Assembly: GCF_029784135.1 (NCBI RefSeq)
Contig: NC_073746.1
Coordinates: 95,405,709 to 95,469,708, forward strand
Reading direction: 5' to 3'
Length of the DNA: 64,000 bases
DNA from: Toxorhynchites rutilus septentrionalis
Taxonomy: Eukaryota > Arthropoda > Insecta > Diptera > Culicidae
Part shown: one piece after another, positions 32,340-43,835 of the stretch
Numbering within the stretch: the stretch's first letter is position 1
Layout: each line of letters opens with the position of its first letter
Notes under the pieces: model-generated
Told to the model about the DNA's origin: nothing
The model's input: only the letters and a program-made list of their open reading frames with translations
Databases searched by the model: none
Made by a program: the position numbers and the translations under genes

Positions 32340-33190
32340 CTTATTACGAAATATTGATTTGCACGATAATATACCCTATGCAAAATATTATCTCATTCGA
32401 AGTTCATTTATTAGTGTTGCAGACGTTAAAATTTGAGTTTTTTGAAAACTGAAAAATTACCGGAAATCGGGGTTTTCATGCCAAATGTCTTAAAATTGCA
32501 TGACAATGAAGATTTACAGTTATCTCAAAAAATTTTAAAAATCGACTTTTCAGACGGAAAAACGACCAAATGCAAAAACAAAAATTTTTGACATTTTTTT
32601 TTACTCGAGATATGTCGACGAGTCACGCAATTTTTAGACATTTGGCACTAAAAAATCTTTTTGAAAACCTCGATTTTCGGTGATCTTTCGTTCTTTACAA
32701 AAGCTCAAATTTTTACGTCTGTGACACTAATAAATGAAATTCGAATGAGCTAATATTTTGCAAAGGGTATATTATCGTGCAAATCAACATTTCGCAGAGA
32801 GTTACGAATGAAAAATCGAGATAATTATTTTTATTGGTACCCAAAACCATACGTTTCGTTTGGTATCCCAAGAAAAAAACTAAGTCCAAGAGTGTAGATT
32901 TTTGACAATTTTTTTTTCGAGATGCCACTAGATCTCGACGTTTCATGCAATTTCAAGACATTTGGCATCAAATTTTTTTTTCGAAAACCCCGATTTCCTT
33001 TACTCCCCCCTTAGGTGATTTTCCGATTTTCAAAAAATTCAAACTTTGAACGCTTTGCGCCCCTCTCCCTTAGGTCCGATCGAGCTAATATTTGGCACAG
33101 GCTGTTTTTTCGACGTGGTGAACATTTTTTATGAGGTAACTTTTTGAAATTAGAGATGACCATTTTCATTGGCACATTGGCACAAAAAAT
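32340..33190 (+). repeat. Dispersed repeat family R, copy b
   Basis: Two internally related halves. Both hold AAAGGGTATATTATCGTGC-like and CCAAATGTCTTAAA/TTTGGCATCAAA phrases. The right half adds ACTTTGAACGCTTTGCGCCC and CATTTTCATTGGCAC, matching copy a at 11690-12190 closely. Confidence 0.75.
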
Positions 33191-33975
33191 TTTACTAACA
33201 TTCATAGTAATTTATCAAAGAAAACATGAAAAAGTTGTTGTTAGAAAAACTCTTTTCATGTAACAGTGTCCTTCTTCCGATGTATGGTTGATTTTTTTAA
33301 ATTGTGTGGACTATGCATATAATTTTTGTTCAGAATTTTAACAAAATATGTTTTTGAGGAAAATGAATTTCATGTTTTGTGACAGATTTAACAATTTCCT
33401 ATATTCCATTCTACCACAAAAATTCTGTAGGTCTTATAGTTCTAGGTGAGTTTTTTTTTGTAGATTTGTTTTTTTTAATTTTTTTGAAAAATTATTATAT
33501 TGACGCGATTGACATGTTTAGCAAACTTTTTTCTATTTCGAATGGTTAAATGCAAGAATCTACACACAGAAATGTTACGAGTAAAACATAATTTTTTCAG
33601 GATTTTCCATACAAAGAAGCCATATATTCTAGAAACTACAAAAGATAGAGTATTCACGTCACGTTCACGTTCACGACAAAACTCCATACATCAATAAAAT
33701 CTACAACATTGTCGAATAGCGATGTAGTAATCTTGACTACGAACAAAATTAGGATTGATTGTAAGTTTTCCAAAGAAAACATAAAAAAGTTGTTAGAAGA
33801 ACTATTTCCCTGTAAAAGTGTTCATTTTTCGATGTATGGAAGACCTGTAGGTAATTGCATAGTTATATTTTTTTTTTAATTTTACAAAAATATATTTTTG
33901 AGAAAAGTGAATTTCAGTTTTTAAAATCATTTTTTCCAGTGTATTTTTTTAAATTTTTTGGTATTTTTCATGAAA
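33191..33975. other. AT-rich stretch with an internal duplication
   Basis: GAAAACATGAAAAAGTTGTT (33222) and GAAAACATAAAAAAGTTGTT (33776) head two ~150-bp diverged direct repeats that share AGTGTTCATTTTTCGATGTA-like text. No gene. Confidence 0.4.
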
Positions 33976-35344
33976 AAACAGGAAGTGGGTTATATCTATG
34001 ATATAACCGCAAAGGTGACGTAGGACTATCGTTGATTTAGAGATCATTTGTATGAAGTTGAATCTGAATTCATTCAGAATGACTGAATATTTGGAGAACT
34101 TCGAAAACGAGAGCGTTACGTTGGAGGCACAAGGTTTTATGCATCCAATATTGGTTACGGAAATATCCTACTGATGGGGAAGAATAATCTTCAGAAGCTA
34201 TCCTGTTGATTGCGATTGATTGAAAAATCACAAAACCTAATGTATTTGGTCACAGTGTTATATGGATAGAAAACATTAAAATAAACTCTTTCATATGAAT
34301 GTAATTTTAAATTCCCAGAGGAACTGGCAGATTATTTTCAGTAACGATTAGATATTTCCACATTTTCCTCGATACTGGAAGTCCACCAGTGGTTAATGCT
34401 AATTCGATAACCATCTGTTAATAGCACTTGATTGAAACATATTTGGTCACAGTGTTACATGGATAGAAAACATTCAAATAAACTCTTTCACATGAATGTA
34501 TTTTTAAATTCCCAGAGGAACTGGCAGATTATTTTCCGGATCTTTCTCGATGCTGAATGGCATCCAAACAGAAGGAATTCCGTGCGTGTATGTGTGTGTG
34601 TGTAGCGGCTGCTTCGATGGTCACCTTCTCTTCTCCTGAAGGATCGGCTTCTCTGTGCTCCCTTACAGTTTCAGGGCAGATCTCGATCCTTCTCCGTCCA
34701 GCATCCTCAGCAACGATGTTGTCTTGTCGATGTCCTCACGAAAAATGAATGCGTCTCACCACCAGAATATCGCTTAAGTATGCTTTTTGTGCGTGATTGA
34801 ATAGAGAGAAGGCGTGTTTTACGATGGCAATTTGGAAGGCAAACTAGAGGGGAATGAACTCTCTGAGCTCGGAATTTTCGGCGACTGATGGGGAAGAATA
34901 ATCTTCAGAAGCTAACCTGTTAATTGCAATTGATTGAAAAATCACAAAACCAAATGTATTTGGTCACAGTGTTACATGGATAGAAAACATTCAAATAAAC
35001 TCTTTCACATGAATGTATTTTTAAATTCCCAGAGGAACTGACAGATTATTTTCAGTAACGATTAGATATTTCCACATTTTCCTCGATACTGGAAGCCCAC
35101 CAGTGGTTAATGCTAACTCGATAACCATCTGTTAATAGCACTTGATTGAAACATATTTGGTCACAGTGTTACATGGATAGAAAACATTCAAATAAACTCT
35201 TTCACATGAATGTATTTTTAAATTCCTAGAGGAACTGGCAGATTATTTTCCGGATCTTTCTCGATCCAAACGGAAAGAATTCCGTGCGTGTATGTGTGTG
35301 TGTAGCGGCTGCTTCGAGATCTTCCCGGGGAACCGTTTGTAGCA

Positions 35345-35425
35345 TCACTCTCCTCCTGATGGATTCCCTTCTGGCCAAAGGTGCACAAACAGGCTCTTGG
35401 TGCCACCGTTCATCCGCGCGTTCAT
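35345..35425 (-). CDS. 26-codon ORF in E3
   Basis: Minus-strand ATG at 35425, TGA at 35345. It encodes MNARMNGGTKSLFVHLWP plus the Gly-rich tail. Same length and frame as the E1 and E2 copies. Unknown function. Confidence 0.33.
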   Translation of the reverse strand: MNARMNGGTKSLFVHLWPEGNPSGGE

Positions 35426-35483
35426 GATAAATGAAGAGCTTCACCACAACAGCGACAACATGCTCCAATCGCTGTTCAATTAG

Positions 35484-35519
35484 AACTGAGTGGATTTCCG
35501 AGCGGCGCTCGCTTATATA
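35484..35519 (-). promoter_or_regulatory. TATA-Inr core promoter in E3
   Basis: TATATAAG at 35519-35512 and TCAGTT with A+1 at 35487 keep the 32-bp spacing of the other copies. The joining GCGAGCGCCGCTCGG is conserved with E2. Confidence 0.58.
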
Positions 35520-35711
35520 CCGATTGGTGATTTCAATAGCCTATTTTGAAAGCAAATTTAAGACTATTGAAACAAGTTTTTGGATCAGAAAGTAACAAGT
35601 ATAGAACGCGTAGACATTTTATCTTTCGAATGAAGTGTTTATCATACCATTTCGTTCAGTTGTTTAGGAGCTATTAACACTCAAAATCTCGGTCTCCGGC
35701 GTAACGCTTTC

Positions 35712-37215
35712 GCCCCTCCCCTCTCTCTAAGGGGGGGCTGCCATACAAATGAAACACAAATTTCTACATTTTTCGGGAGTTAATCAAGAAAATGAAATGA
35801 AATTTGGCATACGGAGGTTTAAGGGGGCAATAAATGATTCTATGGTGGTTACACTCTCCACCCCCCTCTCTAAGGGGGGGGGGCTGCCATACAAATGAAA
35901 CACAAATTTCTGCATTACTCGAGAATTAATCAAGCAAATGAAACCAAATTTGGCATGTGGAGGTTTTAGGGTGCAATAAATGTTTTTATGTTTTTACGGT
36001 GGTTAGATACTCCTCCCCCCTCTTTTAGGGGGGGTGGGGGGTGGAGCTGCCGTAGAAATAAAACATATTTCTGCATTACTCGAGAAATAATCAAGAAAAT
36101 GAAACCAAATTTTGCATGTGAAGGTTTTAGGGTGCAATAAATGTCTCTATGGTGGTTAGACTCTCCACCACCCTCTCTAACGGGGGGCTACCATACAAAC
36201 GAAACACAAACTCAAGCACAATTCGGGATGTGAGGGCTTTAGGGTATGAGAAATGTTTCTATGCTGGTATGACACCCCTCCCTCCTCTGGAATGGAGAGG
36301 GGGTCCCATAAAAATATTACACATATTTCAACCAAAAATATTCCAACCAAACATAACAATTGAAAATTTTCAGAAGACTCTAAAGGAAGAAGGGAAAATT
36401 CGGAAAATTAAATTCCCATATGTTCTACAATTACATAGTGACAAGTGCTGTTAGTTCATTTGATGTTTGCGCGAAATTGATCTTTGTTCGAAACTGGAAA
36501 TGGATTTTAATGTGATGAAACGCACTCCTATATCTTCTTCTTCTTCTACTTCAATGGCACTAACGTTCCTAGAGGAACTTCGCCGTCTCAACGTAGTATT
36601 ACTTGCGTCATTTTTTTTATTAGTACTTAGTTGAGATGTCTATGCCAAATAACACGCCTTGAATGCATTCTGAGTGGCAAGCTCTAGAATACGCGTGATC
36701 ACAGTGCAAGTCGGAGGAAATTTCTTTGACGAAAAATTCCCCCGACCAGAACGGGAATCGAACCCGAACACCCGGCATGTTAGTTATGACGCTAACCACT
36801 CGGCCACGGGAGCACAATATCTTCTTCTATCTATACCAAAAAACAAGGATCGCCGGATGTGTTGATAAGAGCAGACCTCGAGGAAGGAATTGTCCGATTT
36901 AAGACTGTCTTTATTCTATCATCATATTTTCTGTATAAAACATTTATTTCATGTAACGGAGAAACATGTTATTTGGAAGAATTTTGAACGAGAATTGTGT
37001 CTGAAAATAATTTGATATTATAATGATGAGTTTTGTTAGAAAAACTAGAAATTTTATAGTAAAAGATAAATTCAACGGGGTCGATTAGAAGATCAATCAA
37101 TGAATAGTTCTGCCATTGGACTCATGGAGTTGTTCATAGTGAGAAAACGTGAATGTTTGAAGGTATTGATAACAAAAAAACAAATTTTGGGAAGGATGAA
37201 GTTTGCCGGGTCAGC
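35712..37215 (-). repeat. Interspersed repeat with CCGGCAAACTTCGT end, copy 3
   Basis: Four to five ~150-bp sub-units (ATACAAATGAAACACAAATT plus C/T-rich and G-rich tracts, 35715-36300), then sequence shared with 18150-18750. It is interrupted by the SINE at 36542-36806 and ends GCCGGGTCAGCTAG (37207-37220). It is the longest of three copies. Confidence 0.78.
36542..36806 (-). mobile_element. tRNA-derived SINE (Feilai-like?), full length
   Basis: On the minus strand it starts TGTGCTCCCGTGGCCGAGTG with a box A-like GTGGCCGAGTGGTTAGCG and a box B GGGTTCGATTCCCG. It ends CGTTGAGACGGCGAAGTTCC, then TCTAGGAACGTTAGTGCC. ATATCTTCTTCT flanks both sides (36530-36541 and 36807-36818). The paralogous repeat at 18347-18375 preserves the empty site. 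Other copies are at 48181-48441 and 58615-58770. It is probably one of the abundant Aedes tRNA-related SINEs; the name is from memory. Confidence 0.9.
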
Positions 37216-37385
37216 TAGGAACGTTATAAAAATCGAACGATGTGCTTCGATCGCTTTTTTCTTCCAATGCAAATGTTCTTCAATCGGAACGAAACACGAC
37301 TTTTTCAACACTTTGCGGTCGTTTGTCTGCTCTCAGCCGCCACACAAAGAATCATGCTAAATACTTTAATTAGCGATTAATAGTT

Positions 37386-38264
37386 CCTCAATTCTTGCGC
37401 CGTATTGCGTTCACACGGCGAAAATAACGTCGCTTATGGGGTCATTCCTGTGGCGTGGACTTCCGGCGCGAGTTCCGATGGAGCAACTAGCGCGTGATAC
37501 CGAATATGGTGGACTGAAACTGCAGCTACCAGTCTTCAAATGCAAAGCGTTGCTCTTGAATCGTCACATACAGGCAAGTGGCTCCCTCCCCTATTACCAA
37601 TCCCTTCTGAACCAGGCTATTCTTCCCCCCGCAGACCTTCCCTGCTTCAAGATAATTTCCCAACAAATCCCCCTTCTCCCCCCACTTGTTAGAGCGAATC
37701 CATCTAGTGAACAAATCCACCGAATCTTTCTGGAGCGAATAGAAACACCTCGTGTTGAACGGAGAAATCCGGGAACAAATTGGAAAAGAGTTTGGAAGAA
37801 TATTCTAACGAAACAACTATCGTCGAGCCAGCGAAGCAGTTTGTATCTGTTCGTAAATGAGAAGACAGAACATAGGCAATTAATGAAAAGGATTCAAAGA
37901 GCGAATGATGAACACTGTCTGCACTGTAATACTGCGATTGAAACGTTGCAACACAAATTTAGTGACTGTTTCCGGGTAGCACCTGCTTGGGCTTACGTAC
38001 AACAGAGAATAACAGGAATACTCGAGGGATGGCAACGTCTTTCTTTCGAAGAACTAATGCGACCAGCACTACTGAACATAGCAACTACCAAACGAAGTCA
38101 AATATTGAAAATTTTAATTCTGTTCATCAATTATGTTAATGAAATTAATGGAAGAATTGATGTTGGCGCACTTGCATTCTACTTAAGATGCGAAAATTAT
38201 TTTTTTTGATGTAAATACTCTTTTATATTTTTGAAATAAACGTTATATTTTATTTAAAAAAAAA
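37386..38264 (+). mobile_element. 5'-truncated LINE insertion with 10-bp target duplication
   Basis: ATTAATAGTT occurs at 37376-37385 and 38265-38274, bracketing an ORF2 3' end, a short 3' UTR with AATAAA (about 38235) and a poly(A) tract. The 5' truncation and the tail mark target-primed reverse transcription. Confidence 0.85.
37436..38209 (+). CDS. LINE ORF2 C-terminal fragment (257 codons)
   Basis: The frame is open from the insertion start (37386) to TGA at 38207-38209. GSFLWRGLPARVPMEQLA and EYGGLKLQLPVFKCKALLLN match the region after the reverse-transcriptase palm and thumb in non-LTR retrotransposons. CLHCNTAIETLQHKFSDC is the Cys/His zinc-knuckle-like C-terminal motif. The endonuclease and catalytic RT domains are missing, so the fragment is inactive even though the frame is unbroken. 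The clade is not resolved (not the I-clade type at 42217). Confidence 0.82.
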   Translation: MGSFLWRGLPARVPMEQLARDTEYGGLKLQLPVFKCKALLLNRHIQASGSLPYYQSLLNQAILPPADLPCFKIISQQIPLLPPLVRANPSSEQIHRIFLERIETPRVERRNPGTNWKRVWKNILTKQLSSSQRSSLYLFVNEKTEHRQLMKRIQRANDEHCLHCNTAIETLQHKFSDCFRVAPAWAYVQQRITGILEGWQRLSFEELMRPALLNIATTKRSQILKILILFINYVNEINGRIDVGALAFYLRCENYFF

Positions 38265-38274
38265 ATTAATAGTT

Positions 38275-38639
38275 TACATTTTTTTCTAGACGAATTCTAA
38301 TGTCTAGTGAACTTTCTCACGTATGTATTCGGAGCTTCTATGAATAATAGGTTACGGTATTCAGTGTTGACAAAATATCATTAGTATGGAAAGATAAGAT
38401 GATCCATTTCAAGGTAAAATCATTCCGACTGCAAAGGCTTAATAAGGTGAACAAACACGTTACTTTGTTTTCTTGCAGAATGACACTAACAAATTTTCGA
38501 AGTTTAATGTCAAATGAAAAAAAAAAAAGATACTCATACTCGAATGAATGCATACAATCCTGCTAACAACGTTTAATAGACAAACCGGATCTTGTTTTAG
38601 GCTAGAGTAACAGAATTCCATAATTTCCCCGGTAGAAGA
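38275..38639. other. Non-coding spacer
   Basis: No gene or paired repeat. Confidence 0.4.
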
Positions 38640-39330
38640 CTGAAGCGATCGATATCTCGCGTTTTTTGTTCAAGTGCAATCGCGCTACGCCAGGTAGCAT
38701 TAGAAAAATAAGATAGGAGAGTACATAAAATCGGGATTTAAAAAAAACGATGCCAAATATCTTCAAATTGCATGAAACATCGAGATTTACTGTCACCTCA
38801 AAATTTGTGTTGATCAAAAAACGACTTTCTGGGACTTTTTTTCGTTTTTTCGGGATACGAGGCAGAACTTATGGTTTAGGGAGCCATTGAATGGTCAACT
38901 CGATTTTTCATACGAGTTACCATTAACATTTTTGAGAATTCCAAAAATGTTAATCTGCACAATAAACTACCCAATGCAAAATTTCAGCTCAATCGGACAT
39001 TATTTACTAGTGTCGCAAAGACGTTAAAGTATAGTTTTTGGAAAACGACAAATCGCCCAATAGGGGAGGACACGAGATCGGAGTTTTCAAATAAAAATTT
39101 TTGATGCTAATTGTCTCAAAATTACAAGAAACGTCGAGATTTACTGTTATCTCGAAAAACAAAATTTCGTTAAAATTGACTTTTTGTCGCTTCTTATCTG
39201 ATAAATCGATTGATGACAAGTTTTGTTTCAGATAACAGTAAATCTAGACGATTCACGGAATTTGAAGACACATGGTATAAACAAGAATTTGAACCCCTAT
39301 TTCATGTGATTTTTCGGTTTTCAAAAACTC
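38640..39330 (+). repeat. Dispersed repeat family R, copy c
   Basis: Shares the GATGCCAAATATCTTCAAAT, GAAACATCGAGATTTACTGT and CAATGCAAAATTTCAGCTCA phrases with copies at 32340 and 46575. The two internal halves (38735-38850 and 39095-39200) are themselves related. Confidence 0.65.
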
Positions 39331-39954
39331 AAACTTCAACAAACTTACACAAACACAAACTTAACGTCTTCCCGATATTTTTTCCACTTCATTCATACAC
39401 ACATAAAACATTTGTTCGTAAAATATTCCAACACTTGAGCACTTTCATCTGATGTACCTCCCATCTTTATGCGTCCATTCGATGTACAAAAAATTGTATT
39501 TTATTTGTAATGGAAAAATCGCTGATCGCTTAGCTGATGGACATAGCGGCAATCCTTCGACAACCCGGATAACTACAACCAGACGCTGACGCTGAGCGAT
39601 GACCGTAAGATCATCCATGTGAAAGATATGGATCAATTCTCCGTGAGCGCCGTCGCCATTACTTATCATATTGCCATGGCCGTTTCTCTTGAGCGCCCTA
39701 CTTGTATTTAGATGGACTATGAAACCAGAAAGTTTTCGAATATTGATTCCTCTGCAATTAAATCTAAACATAACAAAGATTGAAAATAGATTTGGAATGA
39801 AAACAATTGAAGGTATACTAGCCACATAATGTCAACAGAATAGAGTAGAACTAACACGAACCACACTAATTGGAATAAAACATAATGAAAGAGTCTTGCA
39901 TAGGCCTTATGGTTTATATAAAATTCAACATAAATTCGTATAAAATTAGTCTTA
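39331..39954. other. Unassigned stretch
   Basis: 39530-39830 is GC-richer and reads like a degraded coding sequence on either strand (minus frame 39445-39825), but I recognise no motif. It is possibly TE debris. Confidence 0.35.
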
Positions 39955-40500
39955 GTCTAGAAGTCTACAGATATTCCAACTTGTTTTCTGAAAAATTCAA
40001 TAGTTTTTTTTTTCTTTTTTCGCTTGTTAATGAAAGGGCGCTCAACTAGCAAACAGCTTTTCAACCCACTTTCTTTGAGCCAACGGCGTTCAGTTCAGCT
40101 AACATTGAGATTCCTTATTTTCACGATATTCCTCGAACTTCGGATTTTGTTTGCCAGTCGAATAATCCGTGCGTATAGCGTACTTTGTGTTAATTTTCCG
40201 GTAGGAAACACCTTGCTTTCAATCGTATGTGTTATCGGAGTGTATTATCTATTTTGTCAATGTCGAAATCCACTTTGATGAGCATAACAATTTTTAATAC
40301 TAACTATGATAATCATATTCTAGATTTTTTTCTTGGACACTGTTTGTCCAACATAAAGTACTCCTTTTTTTCCATATATACCAACGTTATTGGTTTAGAA
40401 ACAACAAAATGTATTTTTGGCGAAAGTGTATCATTTGTTTTGTCCACTACTGTATACTGGTGGAACTAACGCCTGAAGTTGTCTCAAACTCATAGTCAGT
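39955..40500. repeat. Direct-repeat segment plus mariner scrap
   Basis: 39955-40035 (AGAAGTCTACAGATATTCCA ... GAAAGGGCGC) is repeated at 41990-42075. 40440-40500, on the minus strand, reads like the VSSTSI segment of the mariner HTH also found at 46120, so a fragment of a related mariner lies here. No intact gene. Confidence 0.45.
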
Positions 40501-40539
40501 TCAGTGTTGACACATTTTAATCTGTACCAGAGGGGTTAA

Positions 40540-40950
40540 AAATCTTTCTCATCTGTACCTTTTCTTCCAAAAAACTGTACCATCGAAAATATTCGTTTTG
40601 TAGATATTTAGCATGAAAAAATACTCATTTATTTACTACGAATACTACATTTACATTTGCAAGTCCTTCGTGTGTTCTATGGTGCTTATACATATTTTTT
40701 TTTGAATCTAGATCGCGTACTATCATGAATTAAAATTTAAAAAAAATGGCTTCTAGCGATACTGCGGCGTAAAAGTCGTCATGTACCTTAATGTTGCTTT
40801 GTTCGAATGTAAGAAATTTCACACGCGGAAAAAATCTATACCAATCTGTACTTTTTGACGAAAATCTGTACTCTGTACCGTACAGAATCTGTACCAAAAA
40901 AACCTGTACCTTTCCAGATAAATATGTACGTGTGGCAACACTACCCATAG
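40540..40950. repeat. CTGTACC/GTGGCAACAC MITE-like repeat
   Basis: AATCTGTACCAGAGGGGTTA (40520 on) and CTGTACCTTTCCAGATAAAT, then ACGTGTGGCAACACTACC (40900-40950), enclose AT-rich filler with inverted CTGTACC words. It resembles the GTTGCCAC repeats at 25890-27355 in design but not in sequence. Confidence 0.45.
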
Positions 40951-41257
40951 TATGTATATTGACTATCTTGCATTGATATTCGTTGCACAGAATCGAAGTC
41001 TCCTGATACAACAAATAATTGTGGCGGACTTTCGCGATTGTCGCCGGCAAGTGAATGGTAAAACAATTTAATTTATTCTACCAGTGATTATGCGGCATTA
41101 TCGTCAAAAGTGAAACAAAATGACGGATACGTGTCTTAAGAATCCTGACCGAAACCAATAGTAAATCAGTTAATGAAAATGTCTCAAATAAGTTGGATAA
41201 GCATTCGAATAACTGTAAACATTAAAAATTGCGAAGGAGTAAGAAAAAATTGTAAGG

Positions 41258-41535
41258 GGTTGTATCTAGGACACGACCGCATATTTTCGACGTAGAACTA
41301 CGCAATTATATTATGCAATTCACTTGTTTACCACTTCGAATATTATTTTAGAATGCATCGAAATTTTTGTACTAGATTATGTTCTTCGTTACGAATAAAT
41401 TTGATGAAGCGGATTCCCCCAGGCACATTGATTTTGAAGTCCTTGCTTGCATGTGTATTTGCAGCGTGGTTTTCCACAGGTACATCGATTTCGAAGTCTG
41501 TGTTTGGGGAAACCGTAAATCGGGCCAATCAAAAC
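41258..41535. repeat. Terminal module plus diverged 90-bp units
   Basis: GGTTGTATC-tag-GACACGACC (41258-41279) and CGACGTAGAACTACGC (41288-41303) form a palindrome-box module like that at 200-245. On the minus strand 41395-41525 holds two diverged units that encode TDFEIDVPVENHAANTHA and KDFKINVPGG phrases, comparable to the KTKLPGG units at 13798. Confidence 0.55.
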
Positions 41536-42202
41536 TTGGCAGTTAGGGCGTTTAGATAACGCTTGACATTTTACAGTTATTCAATTGTTCATCTCATGAA
41601 AAATAACATTTTATTAATTGTGATAGACGCGCAGAAATATTTCCTATCACTTGATGCAAACAACTTTCTGATCTGTTAAGAAATGTTCGGGTCATAAGCA
41701 TTCGAAATACTGGTAGGGTTAGCAAACAAATCGGCAGAACAAATGTATAGGAGAAAAGGAAGCTCTTCCGGTTTTCATGGATTCAAACCGTTTAGAGTTT
41801 AGCGAATGGCAACTCTATACTCTATATTCGAACCATTAAATTTAACAGTGCCTAGAGTAAATAAAGTAACTCTGTTTCAAAATCACAACAAATTTATCAA
41901 CATTAAGTTTCTAAGATTAGTTTAAAAGTGTTCATGTATGTTATTATTTTTTGTTTTTACCTGAACATATAATTTGAATATTTTTTTTTCTAGAAGTCTA
42001 CACACATTTTAACATATTTTCTGATAAATTTCAATAGTTTTTCTTGTTTCGTTTGATAGCGAAAGGGCGCGGTCATCAAAAATGACATTTCTTCATATTT
42101 CGTTCATATTTGTTTTCATAATGATCGTGCAAAATTGTAATAATAATGCCATGCTTCCGAATCTCTGCACATCATTGATATAAAAATAATTTTATTATCA
42201 GT
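41536..42202. other. AT-rich non-coding stretch
   Basis: 41705-41810 resembles 12715-12830, and 41990-42075 repeats 39955-40035. No gene. Confidence 0.4.
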
Positions 42203-42216
42203 ATCTGCTGATACTC

Positions 42217-43151
42217 TCACGACCTGTTGAACACTATTACATTGTAACGGATAGTCTTAGCTCTGTCGAAGCTATCCGTTCAGTGAGGCCGGAAAAGCAC
42301 TCGCCGTACTTCCTTGAGAAAATACGAGATATTTTGAGTGCTTTATCCAGACGCTGTTATGTCATCACCTTTGTCTGGGTCCCTTCACATTGCTCAATTC
42401 CGGGTAATGAGAGGGCTGACTCATTAGCAAAGGTGGGAGCGATTGAAGGCGATATTTATCAGCGTCAAATCGCCTTCAATGAATTTTACTCTTTAGTCCG
42501 TAAAAATACAATCGCTAACTGGCAACGCGCTACTTTTTCGTTTTAATCTTGCCGACAGCAATCTCTGCGTTTGTGGCCATGGTTACCTCGACATCGAACA
42601 CGTTGTTTGGTCGTGCGAGTTGTATCTTGTCGCCAGATGGAATTTAGAAAACTCCCTTCGGGCTCGAGGAAAGAAGCCCAATGTGCCGGTGAGAGATGTG
42701 TTGGCTCGGCTAGATCCTGATTATATGTCCCAAATATATGTTTTCCTTAAAGCTATCGATCTTCGAGTGTGATTGTTCTTACATCCTTTACCCCTTCTTT
42801 TCGTCCTTCGCGAGCTATCGGTTCCCTTCCTACTAACATTAGAATAAGTTAAATCATGAATACATATTAGATGTAAGAATAGTTTTAAGAATTGAGTGTG
42901 AAGTGTGAGTGTGAATGAGAATGTGAGTGTGAGTGTGAACATTGCTACAATATCCTTACATCCCATCATTTTCCTAATGAAAATGTGTCACCCTTCTAAA
43001 CTCGAGTCGACCGCGAGTAATCGGTTTCCTATTTTATTAACCATAGAATTAAGGAAACATGTTAATATTTTATAGTAAAAATATAGTTAAGAGCGTGGCT
43101 CCTTTAAATCTATGTAACTGAGCCTGTAAAAATAAACGAATTAAAAAAAAA
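42217..43151 (+). mobile_element. 5'-truncated I-clade-like LINE with 14-bp target duplication
   Basis: ATCTGCTGATACTC at 42203-42216 and 43152-43165 brackets the insertion. It starts inside RNase H (SRPVEHYYIVTDSLSS), continues VWVPSHCSIPGNERADSLAK (about 42375-42430), then reads LADSNLCVCGHGYLDIEHVV, a Cys/His motif, in a shifted frame from about 42545 to a stop at 42770. About 50 codons are missing between NWQR and the LFRFNLADS stretch, so it carries an internal deletion. The 3' UTR ends TGAGCCTGTAAAAATAAACG plus poly(A). Confidence 0.88.
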
Positions 43152-43324
43152 ATCTGCTGATACTCATCACTCTACCGCCAATGTAATTATTAATGATCGC
43201 ACAATAGCCGCTCTTGACCTTAGATAATGAAATTCGCAACAATTCTTACTAGATATCCTCATTACATATACACAATGTGTTCATGATGATTCAAGCCTCT
43301 TAGTAAAAAGAAAAAAAAAATTTC

Positions 43325-43620
43325 AACGATATTTTCATTTTTGCTGTTATTGGAAACAGTGACCTTTACCTTCGATAAATTTTGTACACTGATTTAAAAG
43401 CGATTCAAATGTGTGCTTTAGCTCATTTTTTTTGATAATTCAGCGTTCGGTTAAAGACGTTTCAATGTCCCTAATGGCATCAAAAATGTCCCTTTAATCT
43501 GGCCTTAAATTAAAGAAAAAGCAAAAAGTTACAATGAACTAAATCAGGTGAATACGGTGATTGATTTTCGAGAAAATTGACCCGCGATCAGTTCATCGTG
43601 GTCAGTTTGCAGAAGAGTCA
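43325..43620 (-). pseudogene. mariner transposase C-terminal remnant
   Basis: Minus strand: SPYSPDLVHCNFLLF (the PYSPDLAPxD(F/Y) motif with the third catalytic position altered), then FDAIRDIETSLTER and KHTFESLLNQCTKFIEGKG, typical of the mariner C-terminus. Stops and frame shifts abound. Confidence 0.75.
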
Positions 43621-43835
43621 AACTTCTTGGTTGTGATATACGGGTTGAATACGGTCATCAAATTCTGAGTTCAAACATTACTCCCGAAACTGTTTGATCA
43701 GGTGGAAAAGAAAACTTATTATAGATAATAGTTGAGTACAGCTAAAATCCCATATCATAATTGACAAACTGTGTAGGTTTTTTTTTTAAATCTCTATATC
43801 ACAATCATTCTGTTGTCATTCAAAATCCTTTGCAG

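Larger units (their letters stand above)
33979..35711 (-). mobile_element. TGACGTAGGA-box element E3, right end truncated
   Basis: The left end repeats the palindrome end of E1 (GAAGTGGGTTATATCTATGA, then TATAACC) and TGACGTAGGACTATCG (34016-34031). The ~200-bp units, a unique segment (34540-34890) homologous to 15175-15440, the 26-codon ORF and the promoter follow. It stops at GGCGTAACGCTTTCG (35711), about 70 bp before the expected box, where the 35712-37215 repeat abuts. A later insertion or deletion removed its terminus. Confidence 0.7.

Noticed and set aside
36700..36806. tRNA gene on the minus strand (boxes A and B present)
   Set aside because: It is the head of a SINE with target duplications, so not a functional tRNA gene.
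39445..39825. 126-codon minus-strand frame
   Set aside because: No motif; the complementary strand looks equally coding-like, so no strand can be assigned.
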